A stretch of DNA of 64,000 bases, taken from contig NC_087079.1 of NCBI RefSeq assembly GCF_026151205.1, positions 1,576,028 to 1,640,027 of the forward strand, in the 5' to 3' direction. Below the pieces are notes generated by a model that made no database searches, was not told where the DNA came from, and saw only the letters and a list, made by a program, of their open reading frames with translations. Positions 31,305 to 42,739 of this stretch are shown piece after piece. Position 1 is the first letter of the stretch, and every line of letters begins with the position of its first letter. This DNA is from Bolinopsis microptera. Its lineage: Eukaryota; Ctenophora; Tentaculata; Lobata; Bolinopsidae. Position numbers and translations under genes: made by a program.

Positions 31305-31582
31305 ATGTACGTAACCGGAAAGATAGAATTCTTGGCATCTCCAGGCAAGGATAAGACAGCACTTACCATTATGCTCAACGATGACACGGTAGAAGACTTT
31401 ACAGTTTACAACCAGATCATACCGCAAATGTTAAAAGTAAGTACTGTAGCTTAGCTCGTTACTTACATGACATTAAAAGTATTGAAATACCCCTGATAAT
31501 AAAAGATATTATATCTGTAAACGAATTCACTAAACTACCACATTTATTAGTATTGTCATATACGATCTTTCGATGGTAACAT
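31305..31582 (+). pseudogene. Family F member 7, exon 1 cut off by an LTR
   Basis: Exon 1 (31305-31436, 44 codons, phase 0) starts MYVTGKIEFLASPGKDKT, continues EDFTVYNQIIPQMLK and has donor GTAAGT. It is open and otherwise intact, with the exact length of F1 exon 1. The intron continues only to 31582, where the LTR at 31583 starts, so exon 2 is separated from it or lost. Confidence 0.75.
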
Positions 31583-32032
31583 TGTTAGGTTATAGGATTA
31601 GATGATAGTGACATGGGAACAGGTGGTTCATCAATTGTGACCGGTCAATCGTGACCTGCCTAGGACCATTAGGGTCGGTTCATTCAACCATGCATTTAAG
31701 TGACCGAAATAAAGTAAAAGAGTTGCTGTGCAAAATATACTGGAATTTTACCATTGGTTGACAACTAGGCGAGGTAGCCGTCCATTGGTTGTAAGTCATG
31801 TGACCTAGGTCACATGACCATAGCAGGTGGACTAAGCCTCATTTAACCTCGGTCAGCTCGAGCACTATACATTAGTGTGACGTCAGAATAGTTATTAAGA
31901 TCGGCACGGCAAGTAATATATATACAGATGTTTCGTGTCGTAAAAGTTAGTTTTTAGTTTATTTTAAACCACTTCTCCTAAACTGTTGTTTTCCGTTGTT
32001 CCCAAAAATACAAGAGAAGAACCCCGTTAACA
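31583..32032 (+). repeat. LTR, unit A (450 bp)
   Basis: The LTR begins TGTTAGG and ends CCCGTTAACA, with matching TGTTA/TAACA termini. It has a TATA-like AATATATATACAG at about 31914. The tRNA primer site follows one base later: TGGCGACGAGGAT at 32034-32046 is complementary to 13 nt at the 3' end of metazoan tRNA-Ser(GCT) (…ATCCTCGTCG plus CCA). Confidence 0.85.
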
Positions 32033-32159
32033 TTGGCGACGAGGATTACGACCGACGTTGGGACATCTTGCTACTGAAGGCTACAACAATTACGCCTTAC
32101 TGCAGAATAAATGATGGAGAAAAGGTAACAACGGACAACTGAGATCCTGGTTCCAGATA

Positions 32160-32480
32160 AAGTCCTTGCTGGGAGGTAACCCAGATAAAGTCCTTGTTGG
32201 GAGGTAACCCAGATAAAGTCCTTGCTGGGAGGTAACCCAGATAAAGTCCTTGCTGGGAGGTAACCCAGATATCAAGTCCTTGCTGGGAGGTAACCCAGAT
32301 ATCAAGTCCTTGCTGGGAGGTAACCCAGATATCAAGTCCTTGCTGGGAGGTAACCCAGATATCAAGTCCTTGCTGGGAGGTAACCCAGATATCAAGTCCT
32401 TGCTGGGAGGTAACCCAGATATCAAGTCCGTGCTGGGAGGTAACCCAGATATCAAGTCCTTGCTGGGAGGTAACCCAGAT
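32160..32480. repeat. 11 tandem 28/30-bp repeats in the LTR element
   Basis: The repeat is CTTGCTGGGAGGTAACCCAG plus ATATCAAGTC (30 bp) or ATAAAGTC (28 bp, first three or four copies). In one forward frame the 30-bp units encode repeats of LLGGNPDIKS; two reverse frames are also open, as expected for any stop-free unit divisible by three. Unit B has the same number of copies. Confidence 0.9.
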
Positions 32481-35400
32481 CTGATGTTTCCCCAAGATCC
32501 TGTAAACTTAAAATGGAACTCAATCCATGGTATCTATAGTGGCGAAATCAACCTACGATAGGAAAATAGTGACAGAGGGGTGTGGAGAACGGATAAGCTG
32601 ACTACAAACGGTTGATTACTCGGACAATCTAGTTCTACTTTAATCTACTGGATACAAACGAAAGAGTTGAGATAAAAAGAGGTATATTTTTTAACCTTTT
32701 AAATTTTAAAGCCTATTTGAGAAAAAATATCAAAATCAACACGAGAGCAGAAAATTTTGGAAATTTCAAAAAATTGTCAATCTTATTATTTTTTGCTACG
32801 AAATCATGAATATATTTATCTAAAATTTTAACAAAATTTTATAATAAGTTTACGAGTTTCATAATGTTCAACATTTTAATGAAACAGTCTACTTAGTAAG
32901 TGAACAAAACTAAGGTTATCACTTGAAAATTTTTCGTATAACATGGTCCAACCTCAAATTTTTGTCAATTTTTCAAGTATTATTATGCTATTTCAAGTTA
33001 ATGATATGTTGATGCTTGACTTGGAGCTAAGTTAAAGTTAAAGTCATATAAACTAGAAACTAGAGTTGTTTAGCATTTTGAACTAGGCGTGTGATCGTTT
33101 GTTCCAGTGAGATTCCAGTATGACACAGTAGGTTTAAGTGAAATACACAGTAGGTGTCTGGTGTAAGTGAAATGAACAGTGAAATGCACGGTAAATTTGA
33201 GTGAAATGCACAGTGAATTTAAGTGAAGTACACAGTAAGTGTATGTGAAATGTGCAGTAAAAATATCGATAGGTGTTTCTCGAGTGACCGCATGCTGTGA
33301 CGGTCTGATAGTGAGTGATAAGGTCCAACAATTGAGTTGGCTTGTTACAGCTTTAAAAAGTTTATGAATAATAATAATATAGCCAGCTGTTAGTGTAAAT
33401 CCCGAAAACGAATGGGTTCGAATTACTTGCGGGTCCTGCTATTTATGATAACAACTTGCTATTGACTTGTAGCCTACTATAAGAGTATAAGTTTACCTAT
33501 AATATTGGCCTTGTATAAAACATGACGGCTAGAACTGCTTCACATGGTAAAATCCATGGAAATTTGTAGTGTGTATTTCAAGTTGATATAACTCTTGAGA
33601 CTATTAATACATTAACCTGACAATATTTTGTGCAATGACGATTGTATGAAATTAAATGACAGATAAGGATGCACTGACAGGGCACTGACTCTCTTTATGC
33701 ACAAAGACTCAAGACTGAACCGACGACTTTAACTTTGAATTATTTTAGGGAAAGTTAGTAAGTTCGGCCGTTCATGGAATAGCAATATCGTTTAATATAT
33801 CATAATAGACAGAAAATTATTCAGTTGAGTAAGCCTTAGTTACTGATACTAGTATTTCAGTAAGAGCATTGAAGTATTAAATCGTACCATTCAAAGTAAG
33901 GAATTGCACTTACACGCTGGATGAATTTGAATGCATTTTAGGTCGTAGTAGTAGTTCTCTTTTGAGAGTAATGTAATAATGTATGCGTCATAAATTAGAC
34001 TGACGTTGATACTGTTAGATTTTAATGGAGGTTGACCTGTTAGCAATGTTGAAATTGCTTTGTTTGAAGTTTAGAAGTTTATGTACATATCATGACGTTG
34101 AATATTTGCTTTGTCCTTGGTTGCGAAGCTAACAGCCAAGACAAGCGGAACTTGGCGCTTTTGTTGTGAGAATTGTGTAACGGCGTGTGGTTGTTAAATT
34201 GACAACCGAGAATATGCTTGCAAGCTATTGTGGAGAGTTTTTTTTGTTGCCGTTAAATGCCAAGTTTTGAGAACTTAAACTACTGACCGTGTAATAAATG
34301 CTAAGTGTGAGTGGGAGATGTTTTGTAAGAAAATGTAAGAATAAGTATAAGTGAATTACGGGCAAGTATTTTCCGAATGGCACGGGACATTTTAATGCAA
34401 TTTAATTTATGTCTGAATAAATTACTCTGCCCATCTAGAAAGTAGAAACAGAAATCTTGTCTCAGTTTGTATGGTGAATCTTAGGGGTAGGACAGAATTT
34501 TGTCCATTAGTACATTAGGACTAGCCGACTATGGTAAACTGCCAGTTGTATTTTATACAAAGTTGCAAAGTTATAATCATTATAACTGATCGCAGCTTGT
34601 GGTTGTTTAGTGATAAAGTGAACGACCTGAATTTAGGCTTAGGAGTTGCTGATGTTTTGTGTTGCAGTGTAATGCCAAGTTTTGAGAACTTCATACCTTT
34701 AAGTTTAGAGATTGAGAGTTTATTTTTAAATGTAACACCATAGAGTGTTGTAAGTTTTACCTCATGAACATGTGACTGTGCAAGTGAGTGTGAGTGTACC
34801 AGGATTAGAATACGTTATTGATATGATTCCGAGTTATCTATCAGAAATTAAGTTTTAAAAATTCATCGGAATATTTTCCTAATTCGAAATTAGGAATAGA
34901 CGTGTAAAGTGACTTTACACTGTAAACTCAATGTGAACGTAATTGAATGTAATATTAAGTTTAAGAGCAAGTTATAACCAATTTTTTCCTCTAGTATCAT
35001 TCAGAATATTTTGTTAACCTTTAACTAAGAATATATTTTTGAAATAATGTGAAACTTATCGGTAGGTATTGACAGCAAGTTAGAGCAGAGCCGTTAAATC
35101 TGGAATTGCACTCGTAGGCCAAGGCCAAGGCTTCTGAGTAGTAAGGATTTATACAGTAGTGCATGCTCTACTTTACGACACGTTAGTCGTTAATACTGAA
35201 CGTACAATTACAAAGAAGACATTATTATGTGATCGGTATAATTACCATTAAGCTTTTCAGGATTTTAATTATAATAGTTCGTAATTATAATAATTTAATT
35301 ATAATAATCCGTAATTATAATAATTTAATTATAATAAATCGTAAGCTTTAAAATTAAAATAAATATATAAAGATAGTAATAAACTTACAATTTAAAAAGT

Positions 35401-36058
35401 TCTTAATAAGAACTTGCAAAAGCCCGTTGGTGGCCCCAAGTCCCACTCTGAGCGGACACTTCTACGAATATCTTGAATTACTTTATTAATCTCATGAGAT
35501 GCTTTATTATCAAACAATACGTAATTAATCTTGTATGTTGAGTTTTAATTCAGTCTATACACATATCTGCGTTTATTGTGGGCTTTTTCTCCACTACCGC
35601 TCTATACATATCTGCTCTGTGGTATCTATTGTGCTCGTCTCTGAACACATATCCGCTTTATTGATAACAAGAATATCCCCAAAATTGGTAGTTATTGAAG
35701 ACATATTTGTCCCTGTTGCAAGTCGAGACCTCTTATTGAGACCCGATATAATAAATACGCTTTATTTAATTTACTCTTCACTGGATACTGTAATAGTAAG
35801 AGATATTTACCCTCTGTAGCACACATTTTGCTATTGCACACATTTTCCGACACTTGTAAAAATTTCACGGATTTTCGACACTTGTAAAAATTTCACGGAT
35901 TTTCGATACTTGTAAAAATTTCGAGCAATTTCATCACTTGTAAAAATTTGTATTGAAGATGAATATCACAGAGGCTTTGTTATTGGGATCATGAGATTAC
36001 TTGCTGTACATAGTTATTTGGTTACCAGAGCTTTTAAAAATTCCTTGAGCGCGGTAAG
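32481..36058 (+). mobile_element. Non-coding interior of an LTR element (LARD-like), unit A
   Basis: The region downstream of the primer site lacks any gag, protease, RT or integrase motif in all frames. It carries a short GTGAAATGCACAGTAA-type repeat cluster (33130-33260), AT-rich unique DNA, and a three-copy 28-bp repeat (CACTTGTAAAAATTTC..., 35848-35945). A large primer-site-bearing but non-coding element is best described as a non-autonomous LTR retrotransposon, mobilised in trans. The 3' LTR is not clearly identified (see 36059). Confidence 0.6.
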
Positions 36059-36510
36059 TGTTAACTATGGAACAGGACACACTGACACAGATGGTTTGAT
36101 CGTGACCTGTCTAGAACCATTAACAAGCATTAAGTCAAGCTACGAGAGCCGTCCAGTGGACTATTGAGTCCTTAATGTACTTGACAATGCAGCGGCTTGC
36201 CTGCATCGCTCAAGGGACAAACAACATGCAATGACGTTTGTTTTCATGGTAACGGTCTGACTATATCAAGCCGGAGAACGCTGCGGGAAATCAGATTGAA
36301 TCAGTTCGTTTCGCAGAAGTTTGTAATCAATCAGTTCTTGATTGATAAATCTACTCAACTCGTTCCTCCACAGGTTCTATTTTATCTTAAAAAGATGCAC
36401 AGTTCGTTCTTTAGTCTTGTGATACATAGTTCGCTCTTCAGTTTGCTAATTTGATTCTAATTCAAGTTGCATGCTAACTTATCATAAATAGCAGGGGCTC
36501 GTATTATACA
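36059..36510 (+). repeat. Diverged LTR-like segment, unit A
   Basis: It starts TGTTAACTATGGAACAGGAC and shares TTGATCGTGACCTGTCTAG-ACCATTA and GCCGTCCA blocks with the LTRs at 31583 and 42740, but the rest is different. It may be a related solo LTR or a decayed 3' LTR. The end near TATTATACA (36509) is a guess. Confidence 0.5.
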
Positions 36511-36601
36511 ATAATATTTAAACTTTTTTAACCCAACTTGAGAGTCTAAATTTTGAATTCTAAAATTCATATTTCTTATCTAATTTTGCGATGTTGACCA
36601 G

Positions 36602-36697
36602 GTCACAGGCACGGTAAAATTTAACTACATCTCCTTCCTGAACTACACTGGTGATGTAATGTATATCGACTTTGTCTGTTTAAAGTGTGCTGTGTGA
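36602..36697 (+). CDS. Exon-like frame VTGTVKF, unit A
   Basis: After GACCAG the frame reads VTGTVKFNYISFLNYTGDVM and YIDFVCLKCAV and stops. VTGTVKF resembles the first strand of family F (VTGKIEF, VAGKVTF). The unit B copy at 50880-50975 appears identical. No initiator Met is near, so it would need an upstream exon. Confidence 0.35.
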   Translation, partial: VTGTVKFNYISFLNYTGDVMYIDFVCLKCAV

Positions 36698-36896
36698 GCT
36701 ATTTGCTTTGTTTTGTAATTTACGATTAACTCTGCTAATTTCATAGTGTCGCTTTGTCAGCAATTTTTATGCAATTTTCTGAAATTCGTAATTATTTGCC
36801 CTTTATTATTTGATTAAGAGTTATTCTTGAAAACTGTGAGGAAATTTTTTGATAAACTGTTTTTCAAATCAATACTTAACGTTTCAGTTGATAAAT

Positions 36897-37720
36897 ATGA
36901 CAACTAAACAGCAAGAGATATCAGAATCAAATGAGACTGATAAGATCGTTATACGAGAAATAAAGCCACTTTTACCTCAGGAGATATGGGAGATAATATT
37001 CTACCTGATTCCAATCAGAGATAAGTTGACATGCAGCAAGCTTATTATAGAATTCAGAGACTTTTATCAAGAATTATTCACAAACTTTGAGAAGTATGTT
37101 GACAGCTTCAGAGACTTTAAAGTTGAAAAAGCGTCGCTTAATGGACTGAACTTATACCAGATTCGATGCATCCTTATGGTTTCTCCCATGATCTGAGAAT
37201 TCCCAGCGATTCTGCATCGACAAGTATTTCATTTTCTATCTATCTTGAAAATAGTTGGGTACGATGGCTGGACGATACGTTGTCCTCATTCAAATACATA
37301 ACATACGAAGACGATGGAACGAACAATAAATACCTTACATATTTGAAGGTAAACGCAATATCTTGGTTACGATTCAGAGTGCAAAACATTATACTACCGA
37401 CGGGGCGGTACAATCTGTATTACAAAATAAAAGGGCCATGTCACAACATCAGGAACTTATACATGGTATCAGTGAAACACAGTGCCACAAGAGAAGATAA
37501 TGATGGGTACATTGATCTCAGAACACTACAGGATCTCAGTTCTGATTGGGAGTGGGTCCCAGTATACAGGGACAACACCTTCAATACACTCATGGAGGTG
37601 GGGTATAAGTTTGAGGAGGGGGATGAGCTTTCTGTTGAGTTGTTCAGTTTGAACGAGTTTTGGACCAGGGATTTGTCATTTCATATGATCAGGTTTGTTG
37701 CTGTAGAGGATGTTCAATAG
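36897..37720 (+). pseudogene. F-box protein gene, unit A copy, 5-bp frameshift
   Basis: It is the same gene as 51165-51983 in unit B but with five extra bases (TTCGA or ATTCG) at about 37162-37166, after codon 88. The N-terminal frame therefore ends at 37196 and the C-terminal half is only open in another frame (37166-37720). Elsewhere the two copies differ at a handful of sites (for example E/P, F/Y, T/S and D/V changes). As sequenced, this copy cannot make the full protein. Confidence 0.85.
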
Positions 37721-38097
37721 TTGTGAGATGTTGTTCTTGGTTACAAGTCTTGGATTGAAGAATATGGGTAATGAGTAGTAATATATATGGTACTTGGGAG
37801 TGATACAAATTGTTTTAAGACACGCTATCTCGTGCTAACTAATTGAAGTTTCAATTATTATTATTATTTATTTACTTATACTTTATCAAATTCTTGTTTT
37901 ACTTATCTAATATTCAATGAAACAAGAAATTTCAATGAAACAAGAAATTCTACTTCAAGCTGCTAATGATAATAATTAAGTGATAAAGATATTTATGCTA
38001 TAATTCAAATAATTAACTATCGTGATACCAATTCTATAATGTTTCTTTCCCCTTCTAGTTACAACATGGGTTAATGTACTTGAAATAAAAATAATAC
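37721..38097. other. 3' flank of the F-box gene
   Basis: No further gene is seen. AT-rich DNA includes a short direct repeat of AATGAAACAAGAAATTTC near 37917-37950. Confidence 0.5.
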
Positions 38098-39475
38098 ATT
38101 TATAAAGTATATTTAATACAGATATAAAAATAAGAATCTGAAAGTTATGAGAAAGCTCTGCTAAATCACTGGTAGTTTGACTATCACGCTGTGCAGTATG
38201 AGTCGAATTATATTTTAATAAAGATATAAAAATAAGAATCTGAAAGATATTCGAAAGCTCTGCTAAATCACTGGTAGTCTGACTATCACGCTGTGCGGTA
38301 TGAGTCGAATTATATTTAATACAGATATAAAAATAAGAATCTGAAAGTTATGAGAAAGCTCTGCTAAATCACTGGTAGCTTGACTATCACGCTGTGCGGT
38401 ATGAGTCGAATTATATTTAATACAGATATAAAAATAAGAATCTGAAAGTTATGAGAAAGCTCTGCTAAATCACTGGTAGCTTGCCTATCACGCTGTGCAG
38501 TATGAGTCGAATTATATTTAATACAGATATAAAAATAAGAATCTGAAAGTTATGAGAAAGCTCTGTTAAATCACTGGTAGCTTGCCTATCACGCTGTGCG
38601 GTATGAGTCGAATTATATTTTAATAAAGATATAAAAATAAAGAATCTGAAAGATATTCGAAAGCTCTGCTAAATCACTGGTAGTCTGACTATCACGCTGT
38701 GCGGTATGAGTCGAATTATATTTAATACAGATATAAAAATAAGAATCTGAAAGTTATGAGAAAGCTCTGCTAAATCACTGGTAGCTTGCCTATCACGCTG
38801 TGCGGTATGAGTCGAATTATATTTTAATAAAGATATAAAAATAAAGAATCTGAAAGATATTCGAAAGCTCTGCTAAATCACTGGTAGTCTGACTATCACG
38901 CTGTGCAGTATGAGTCGAATTATATTTAATACAGATATAAAAATAAGAATCTGAAAGTTATGAGAAAGCTCTGCTAAATCACTGGTAGCTTGCCTATCAC
39001 GCTGTGTGGTATGAGTCGAATTATATTTAATATACAGATATAAAAATAAGAATCTGAAAGATAATCGAAAGCTCTGCTAAATCACTGGTAGTCTGACTAT
39101 CACGCTGTGCGGTATGAGTCGAATTATATTTAATACAGATATAAAAATAAGAATCTGAAAGTTATGAGAAAGCTCTGCTAAATCACTGATAGCTTGACTA
39201 TCACGCGGTGCGGTATGAGTCGAATTATATTTAATACAGATATAAAAATAAGAATTTGAAAGTTATGAGAAAGCTCTGCTAAATCACTGGTAGCTTGCCT
39301 ATCACGCTGTGCGGTATGAGTCGAATTATATTTTAATACAGATATAAAAATAAGAATCTGAAAGTTACGAGAAAGCTCTGCTAAAACACTGGTAGCTTGC
39401 CTATCACGCTGTGCGGTATGAGTCGAATTATATTTAATACAGATATAAAAATAAGAATCTGAAAGATAATAAAGA
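38098..39475. repeat. ~101-bp minisatellite, 13 copies, unit A
   Basis: Each unit contains GATATAAAAATAAGAATC, AGCTCTGCTAAATCACTGG and CACGCTGTGC...TATGAGTCGAATTATATT. Two sub-types alternate (GTTATGAGAAAG versus GATATTCGAAAG), suggesting higher-order amplification. Unit B has only three copies (52520-52855). Confidence 0.95.
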
Positions 39476-40445
39476 TAATAATACATTTATAATAAATGTA
39501 AACTGTATACAAATTAAAAGTGAGAAATACTATTAAAAGTAGAAAGTGAAGAATGAAAAATTATAAAGATATGAATAAAATGAAGAATGATACGAAGCTA
39601 TGAAGAGCAAACAGGCAATCATCATCTTATTGCAATTTACAAGCAGACGGTCCCATCCGCTCTATCGAGTTTGTGTTTCCAATGCCCCCAATGGATGCGG
39701 ACCGGATTGTAGTTTAAGGCTACAAATCTGACTATCTCACGATACGGCTGGGCATTGTTTGTGTGAGATAATGGTAAGATCGCTTGTAAGCAAAGGGTTC
39801 CAGCAAGGCGGGGATTCCCGCTAACTATAACAAAATAAGAGAGTATTCTCTCTAATTCCAAAAATTGAAAAATGACTGTTTGCAATTCATACTGCTTCAA
39901 TGTTATTATCATCACTGATAATTATAATAATGAAACCACTAGTACTGAAAAATAAAAGGATTAAATTAGGTGGGAATTCCCACTATATTTAATATAATTG
40001 GAGAGCACTCTCTTCGTTTACTTTTTTTTCTAGTTATACTACTGTTTGAATTTACTTGTTATTCTATTTTAATTTTAAATATTATCTTATTACACATTTT
40101 GCTACTATCTTTTCTTGCTATCTATTTTTAAAATGGTTAACCATACTTTTTTTCTTTTTTATTTTGGGGAAAATTTGCCCTCCTCAGCTGGTCGTTACTT
40201 TATTTTTTAAATATTCTTATCATTTAAAACTTTGATCAGCTGCAGGGGGTGAATTTGCGTCAAGGTTCTGTAATATGAACCAGTTTTCACAGAAAAAAGA
40301 CCGTCCGTAGGTGGTGAATAGCCACATCCTTCACGAGGTGACCCCGTTCTCTGCATTTTATTTTACCCTACTTTTTGACTTATATTTTTATTTTCCAATG
40401 CAGAGGTTACTAAATACGGCGGATCGGTTATAAAATACTTAGTAC
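39476..40445. other. No gene recognised, unit A
   Basis: A reverse frame at 39637-39915 is open in both units but differs by a few substitutions without obvious constraint. A T-rich tract and the GTGAATTTGCGTCAAGG block precede the promoter at 40446. Confidence 0.4.
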
Positions 40446-40455
40446 TATATAAAGG
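40446..40455 (+). promoter_or_regulatory. TATA box, unit A
   Basis: TATATAAAGG lies 45 bp before the ATG at 40491, giving a predicted short leader. The unit B equivalent is at 53846. Confidence 0.65.
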
Positions 40456-40490
40456 CTTAAAAACAGACCTCTTATCACAAAACTATTAGC

Positions 40491-41589
40491 ATGAGCGAAC
40501 TGACTTTTAATGTAACACGAGCCTTGAATGACTCTGTCATTGAATTTAAGCTTAGAGCCCCTGAAACACAGTTCAACGGAACCCTTGAAGAAGGGTTGGA
40601 GGTGCTCTTGGGGGGTGTTGACATGATAATAGAGCGCTTCATGCAACGACGGAACTGTTTCAAGTTCCATGTCACTTTGGACGGGGTATTTCAGGTATTT
40701 GATTTGCTACTAACAATCTGTTAAAATAGTGATAAGGAAATTTTCAAATCCAAAAGGAGTGGTTTAACAAGGAAAAAAATATAGATAAATAGAAGTTGAT
40801 ATATTTCATTTACAGAAACATATAAACGGTGAAGAGCAGACATTTGGTTTCAAGACACGAGCAACTGTGTGTCTGAGATCATCAAACAAGGATGAGATGA
40901 TCAATGAAGTTCGAAACAAAATCTTGGATTCATACGAGTCTTTTCAAGGAATGGGTTGGTAAAGTTTTCTAATTTTTATTTCATTAACCTCCAACTACCC
41001 TGACCCTAATCAAACCAAGTTGAGTTACGTTACAATTGCAGATACAAAGATTACTACAATTAATCTCAACAGGTAGCGGTTGGATATGGAGACGATGGCA
41101 AATGGTTACAGTGCTTGTCATAAAGTACAACCCTGTATCAGGATGATTGATTGAGTGATTGATTAGGGTCTATATATAGGGATCACTATAATGTTGAAAA
41201 TTGTTGTTTTATATCTTACTAATTTCAATTAACTTTAAGAACTTTCAGTAGTTTAAAACCACAAATCAATAACAAGAGTGATTGAAATTTAAAATGTAGA
41301 AGACATATAGCATTTTAGTTGAATTATGACGTGATTTAAGAACGTAATTATCCATGTTATATATAACACTCTATATAACATTATATAAACTCTCTTAAAT
41401 TCTAGAATGTCGACTTACTTGCCAACTCCCAAACTGTTGAAAAAGAGAAGATGTCTGTTGAACAAACGGAATAAAGATGACAAATCATTCCTTTATTGCA
41501 TTGTATTGTGGCTGCTTTGAAAAGACCTGATAGAAACCCAACACGACCTGGATTCTATAAGCGTTATGTCAAGAAACTAATCACGACAG
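40491..41589 (+). pseudogene. N-terminal module of a virus-like/transposon DNA polymerase B protein, unit A
   Basis: Exon 1 is 40491-40694 (MSELTFNVTRALNDS... to VTLDGVFQ), exon 2 40816-40954 (KHINGEEQTFGFKTRA..., ending FQGMG), exon 3 from 41073 (GSGWIWRRWQMVTVLVIKYN, PVSG then stop) and exon 4 41406-41589 (STYLPTPKLLKKRRCLLN...). The order F.TRA, GSGW, KYNP..G, YLP, LNIRNKDDKSFLYC is that of the region preceding polymerase B in large transposon/virus-like proteins of invertebrates. A 5-bp insertion at about 41497-41501 breaks exon 4 in this unit. The exon 3-4 junction has no clear GT donor. Confidence 0.7.
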
Positions 41590-41804
41590 GTATGTATCAA
41601 ATATTAACAGTTATAACATATGCAACCATCACGCGACCGTAATAATCTAGTGAATATCTATAGCTTAGTGAAGAACTCCTACTACATACATCAGATCAAA
41701 AACGGGCAATAACTTGCTAGTTGCTGGTAGGACGGAGGGCAGGGAAATATGTGTTGGCTTATCCCTGTGTGGAAATAACAATCAACATTGCCAGATATGT
41801 GATA

Positions 41805-41984
41805 ATGAGGTGGGAGCTCGAGAGAATACGGAATGTCGTAATATCGGCAATACGCTTGATTTTAGGGGTATTGGTGACAATGGGAGTGTTTTACCTAAGA
41901 GAAGAAGAGAAAAAGAAAAGAATGAAAGAATCGGGGCAACAGACCGGAGACCCACACGCGTGTTATGTGTGCTTGCCGCAGTAA
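41805..41984 (+). CDS. Small single-pass membrane protein, unit A
   Basis: ATG 41805 to TAA 41984 encodes 59 aa: a charged start (MRWELERIRN), one membrane segment (VVISAIRLILGVLVTMGVFY), a highly charged LREEEKKKRMKES stretch and a Cys-containing end (DPHACYVCLPQ). From this Met the unit B protein is identical; just upstream a 3-bp indel keeps frame, so a longer start (about 41721) is possible. No family is recognised. It lies 0.2 kb after the polymerase N-terminal exons on the same strand. Confidence 0.55.
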   Translation: MRWELERIRNVVISAIRLILGVLVTMGVFYLREEEKKKRMKESGQQTGDPHACYVCLPQ

Positions 41985-42585
41985 AAACTCTTAGTTTTTA
42001 TCATGCACAAATATTGTTTATGAACAATATTTGTATGTATATAAATATGTTTATCATAATATGTACTATTTATTACACCCTTTAGTAAGATCTGTTTTTT
42101 GGACTAATCCAAAATCATAACACAAAATTACTACAAATCTCCTTCAACGGAAAATAAAATATGTCTAAACATAACAAAGTATAAGAAGAGCCTTGCTATT
42201 GCAATAACACACATCATATAAACGGAAAAATTATCTAAAATCGCCCCACTCATCATCATAGCCTTGTTTCTTATCGAGGTACACCGTATGACGAAAATTT
42301 GTGTTTCTTCCGATGTCTCGCTCTATTTCGAAGAGCAAGTGTCAATGCATTAGAGAGAAAGACAAAGGAACTTTTTATTATAAAGTCTCATCAGAAAAAC
42401 CTTTATACCTTTATATTACATACGTTTTATAAAATATATTCTTAGTACTATTTTAGTTTTCAAGACAGTAGTGTTATATTATAGCATAATGATAAAATAT
42501 GACTACTTATTTATCAGTATCCACGTTCACTATTATATATAGATCACTATATACTTATATAGATCATCACCTATGATAGATCAAG

Positions 42586-42660
42586 ATGGCAGACATGGGC
42601 TACACTCGAGGATACTTAGCAGGGTTAGCTGAAGATATCTTAGATGAGTTTATTTTATAA
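42586..42660 (+). CDS. Short first-exon-like ORF MADMGYTRG, unit A (truncated gene)
   Basis: The ORF of 24 codons reads MADMGYTRGYLAGLAEDILD, EFIL and stops. Unit B has the same ORF at 55961-56035, followed by family K sequence. In unit A the similarity ends at 42661, the 3' breakpoint of the duplication. Confidence 0.35.
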   Translation: MADMGYTRGYLAGLAEDILDEFIL

Positions 42661-42670
42661 TCTAAAATCT

Positions 42671-42736
42671 GCTTGCCGCAGTAAAAACTCTTAGTTTTTA
42701 TCATGCACAAATATTGTTTATGAACAATATTTGTAC
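42671..42736. repeat. Templated 66-bp filler at the duplication junction
   Basis: The sequence repeats 41971-42036 almost exactly (GCTTGCCGCAGTAAAAACTC... to AACAATATTTGTA), 700 bp upstream in the same orientation. It ends in a 12-bp stem (ACAAATATTGTT/AACAATATTTGT) and lies between the end of unit A and the LTR that opens unit B. Confidence 0.9.
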
Positions 42737-42739
42737 ATA

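Noticed and set aside
32090-32561. Long open frames on both strands across the 28/30-bp repeats (also 43112-43717)
   Set aside because: A stop-free repeat unit of 30 bp keeps several frames open on both strands automatically; there is no start context or non-repetitive coding sequence.
33410-33450. tRNA-like GGGTTCGAATTA motif
   Set aside because: No acceptor or anticodon stems can be formed around it.
35535-35819. Open frame shared by both units (also 46463-46684)
   Set aside because: It lies in the non-coding LTR interior, ends differently in the two units and shows no motif or splice support.
38098-39475. CRISPR-like regular repeat array
   Set aside because: The ~101-bp units are contiguous without unique spacers, in a eukaryotic context; it is a minisatellite.
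39637-39915. 92-codon reverse frame present in both units (53024-53302)
   Set aside because: Substitutions between units show no bias toward silent sites by eye, and there is no motif; presence in both units is explained by the recent duplication.
40428-40675. Reverse-strand frames opposite the polymerase-N exon (also 53828-54075)
   Set aside because: They are antisense shadows of the spliced forward gene, whose exon boundaries and motifs explain the conservation.
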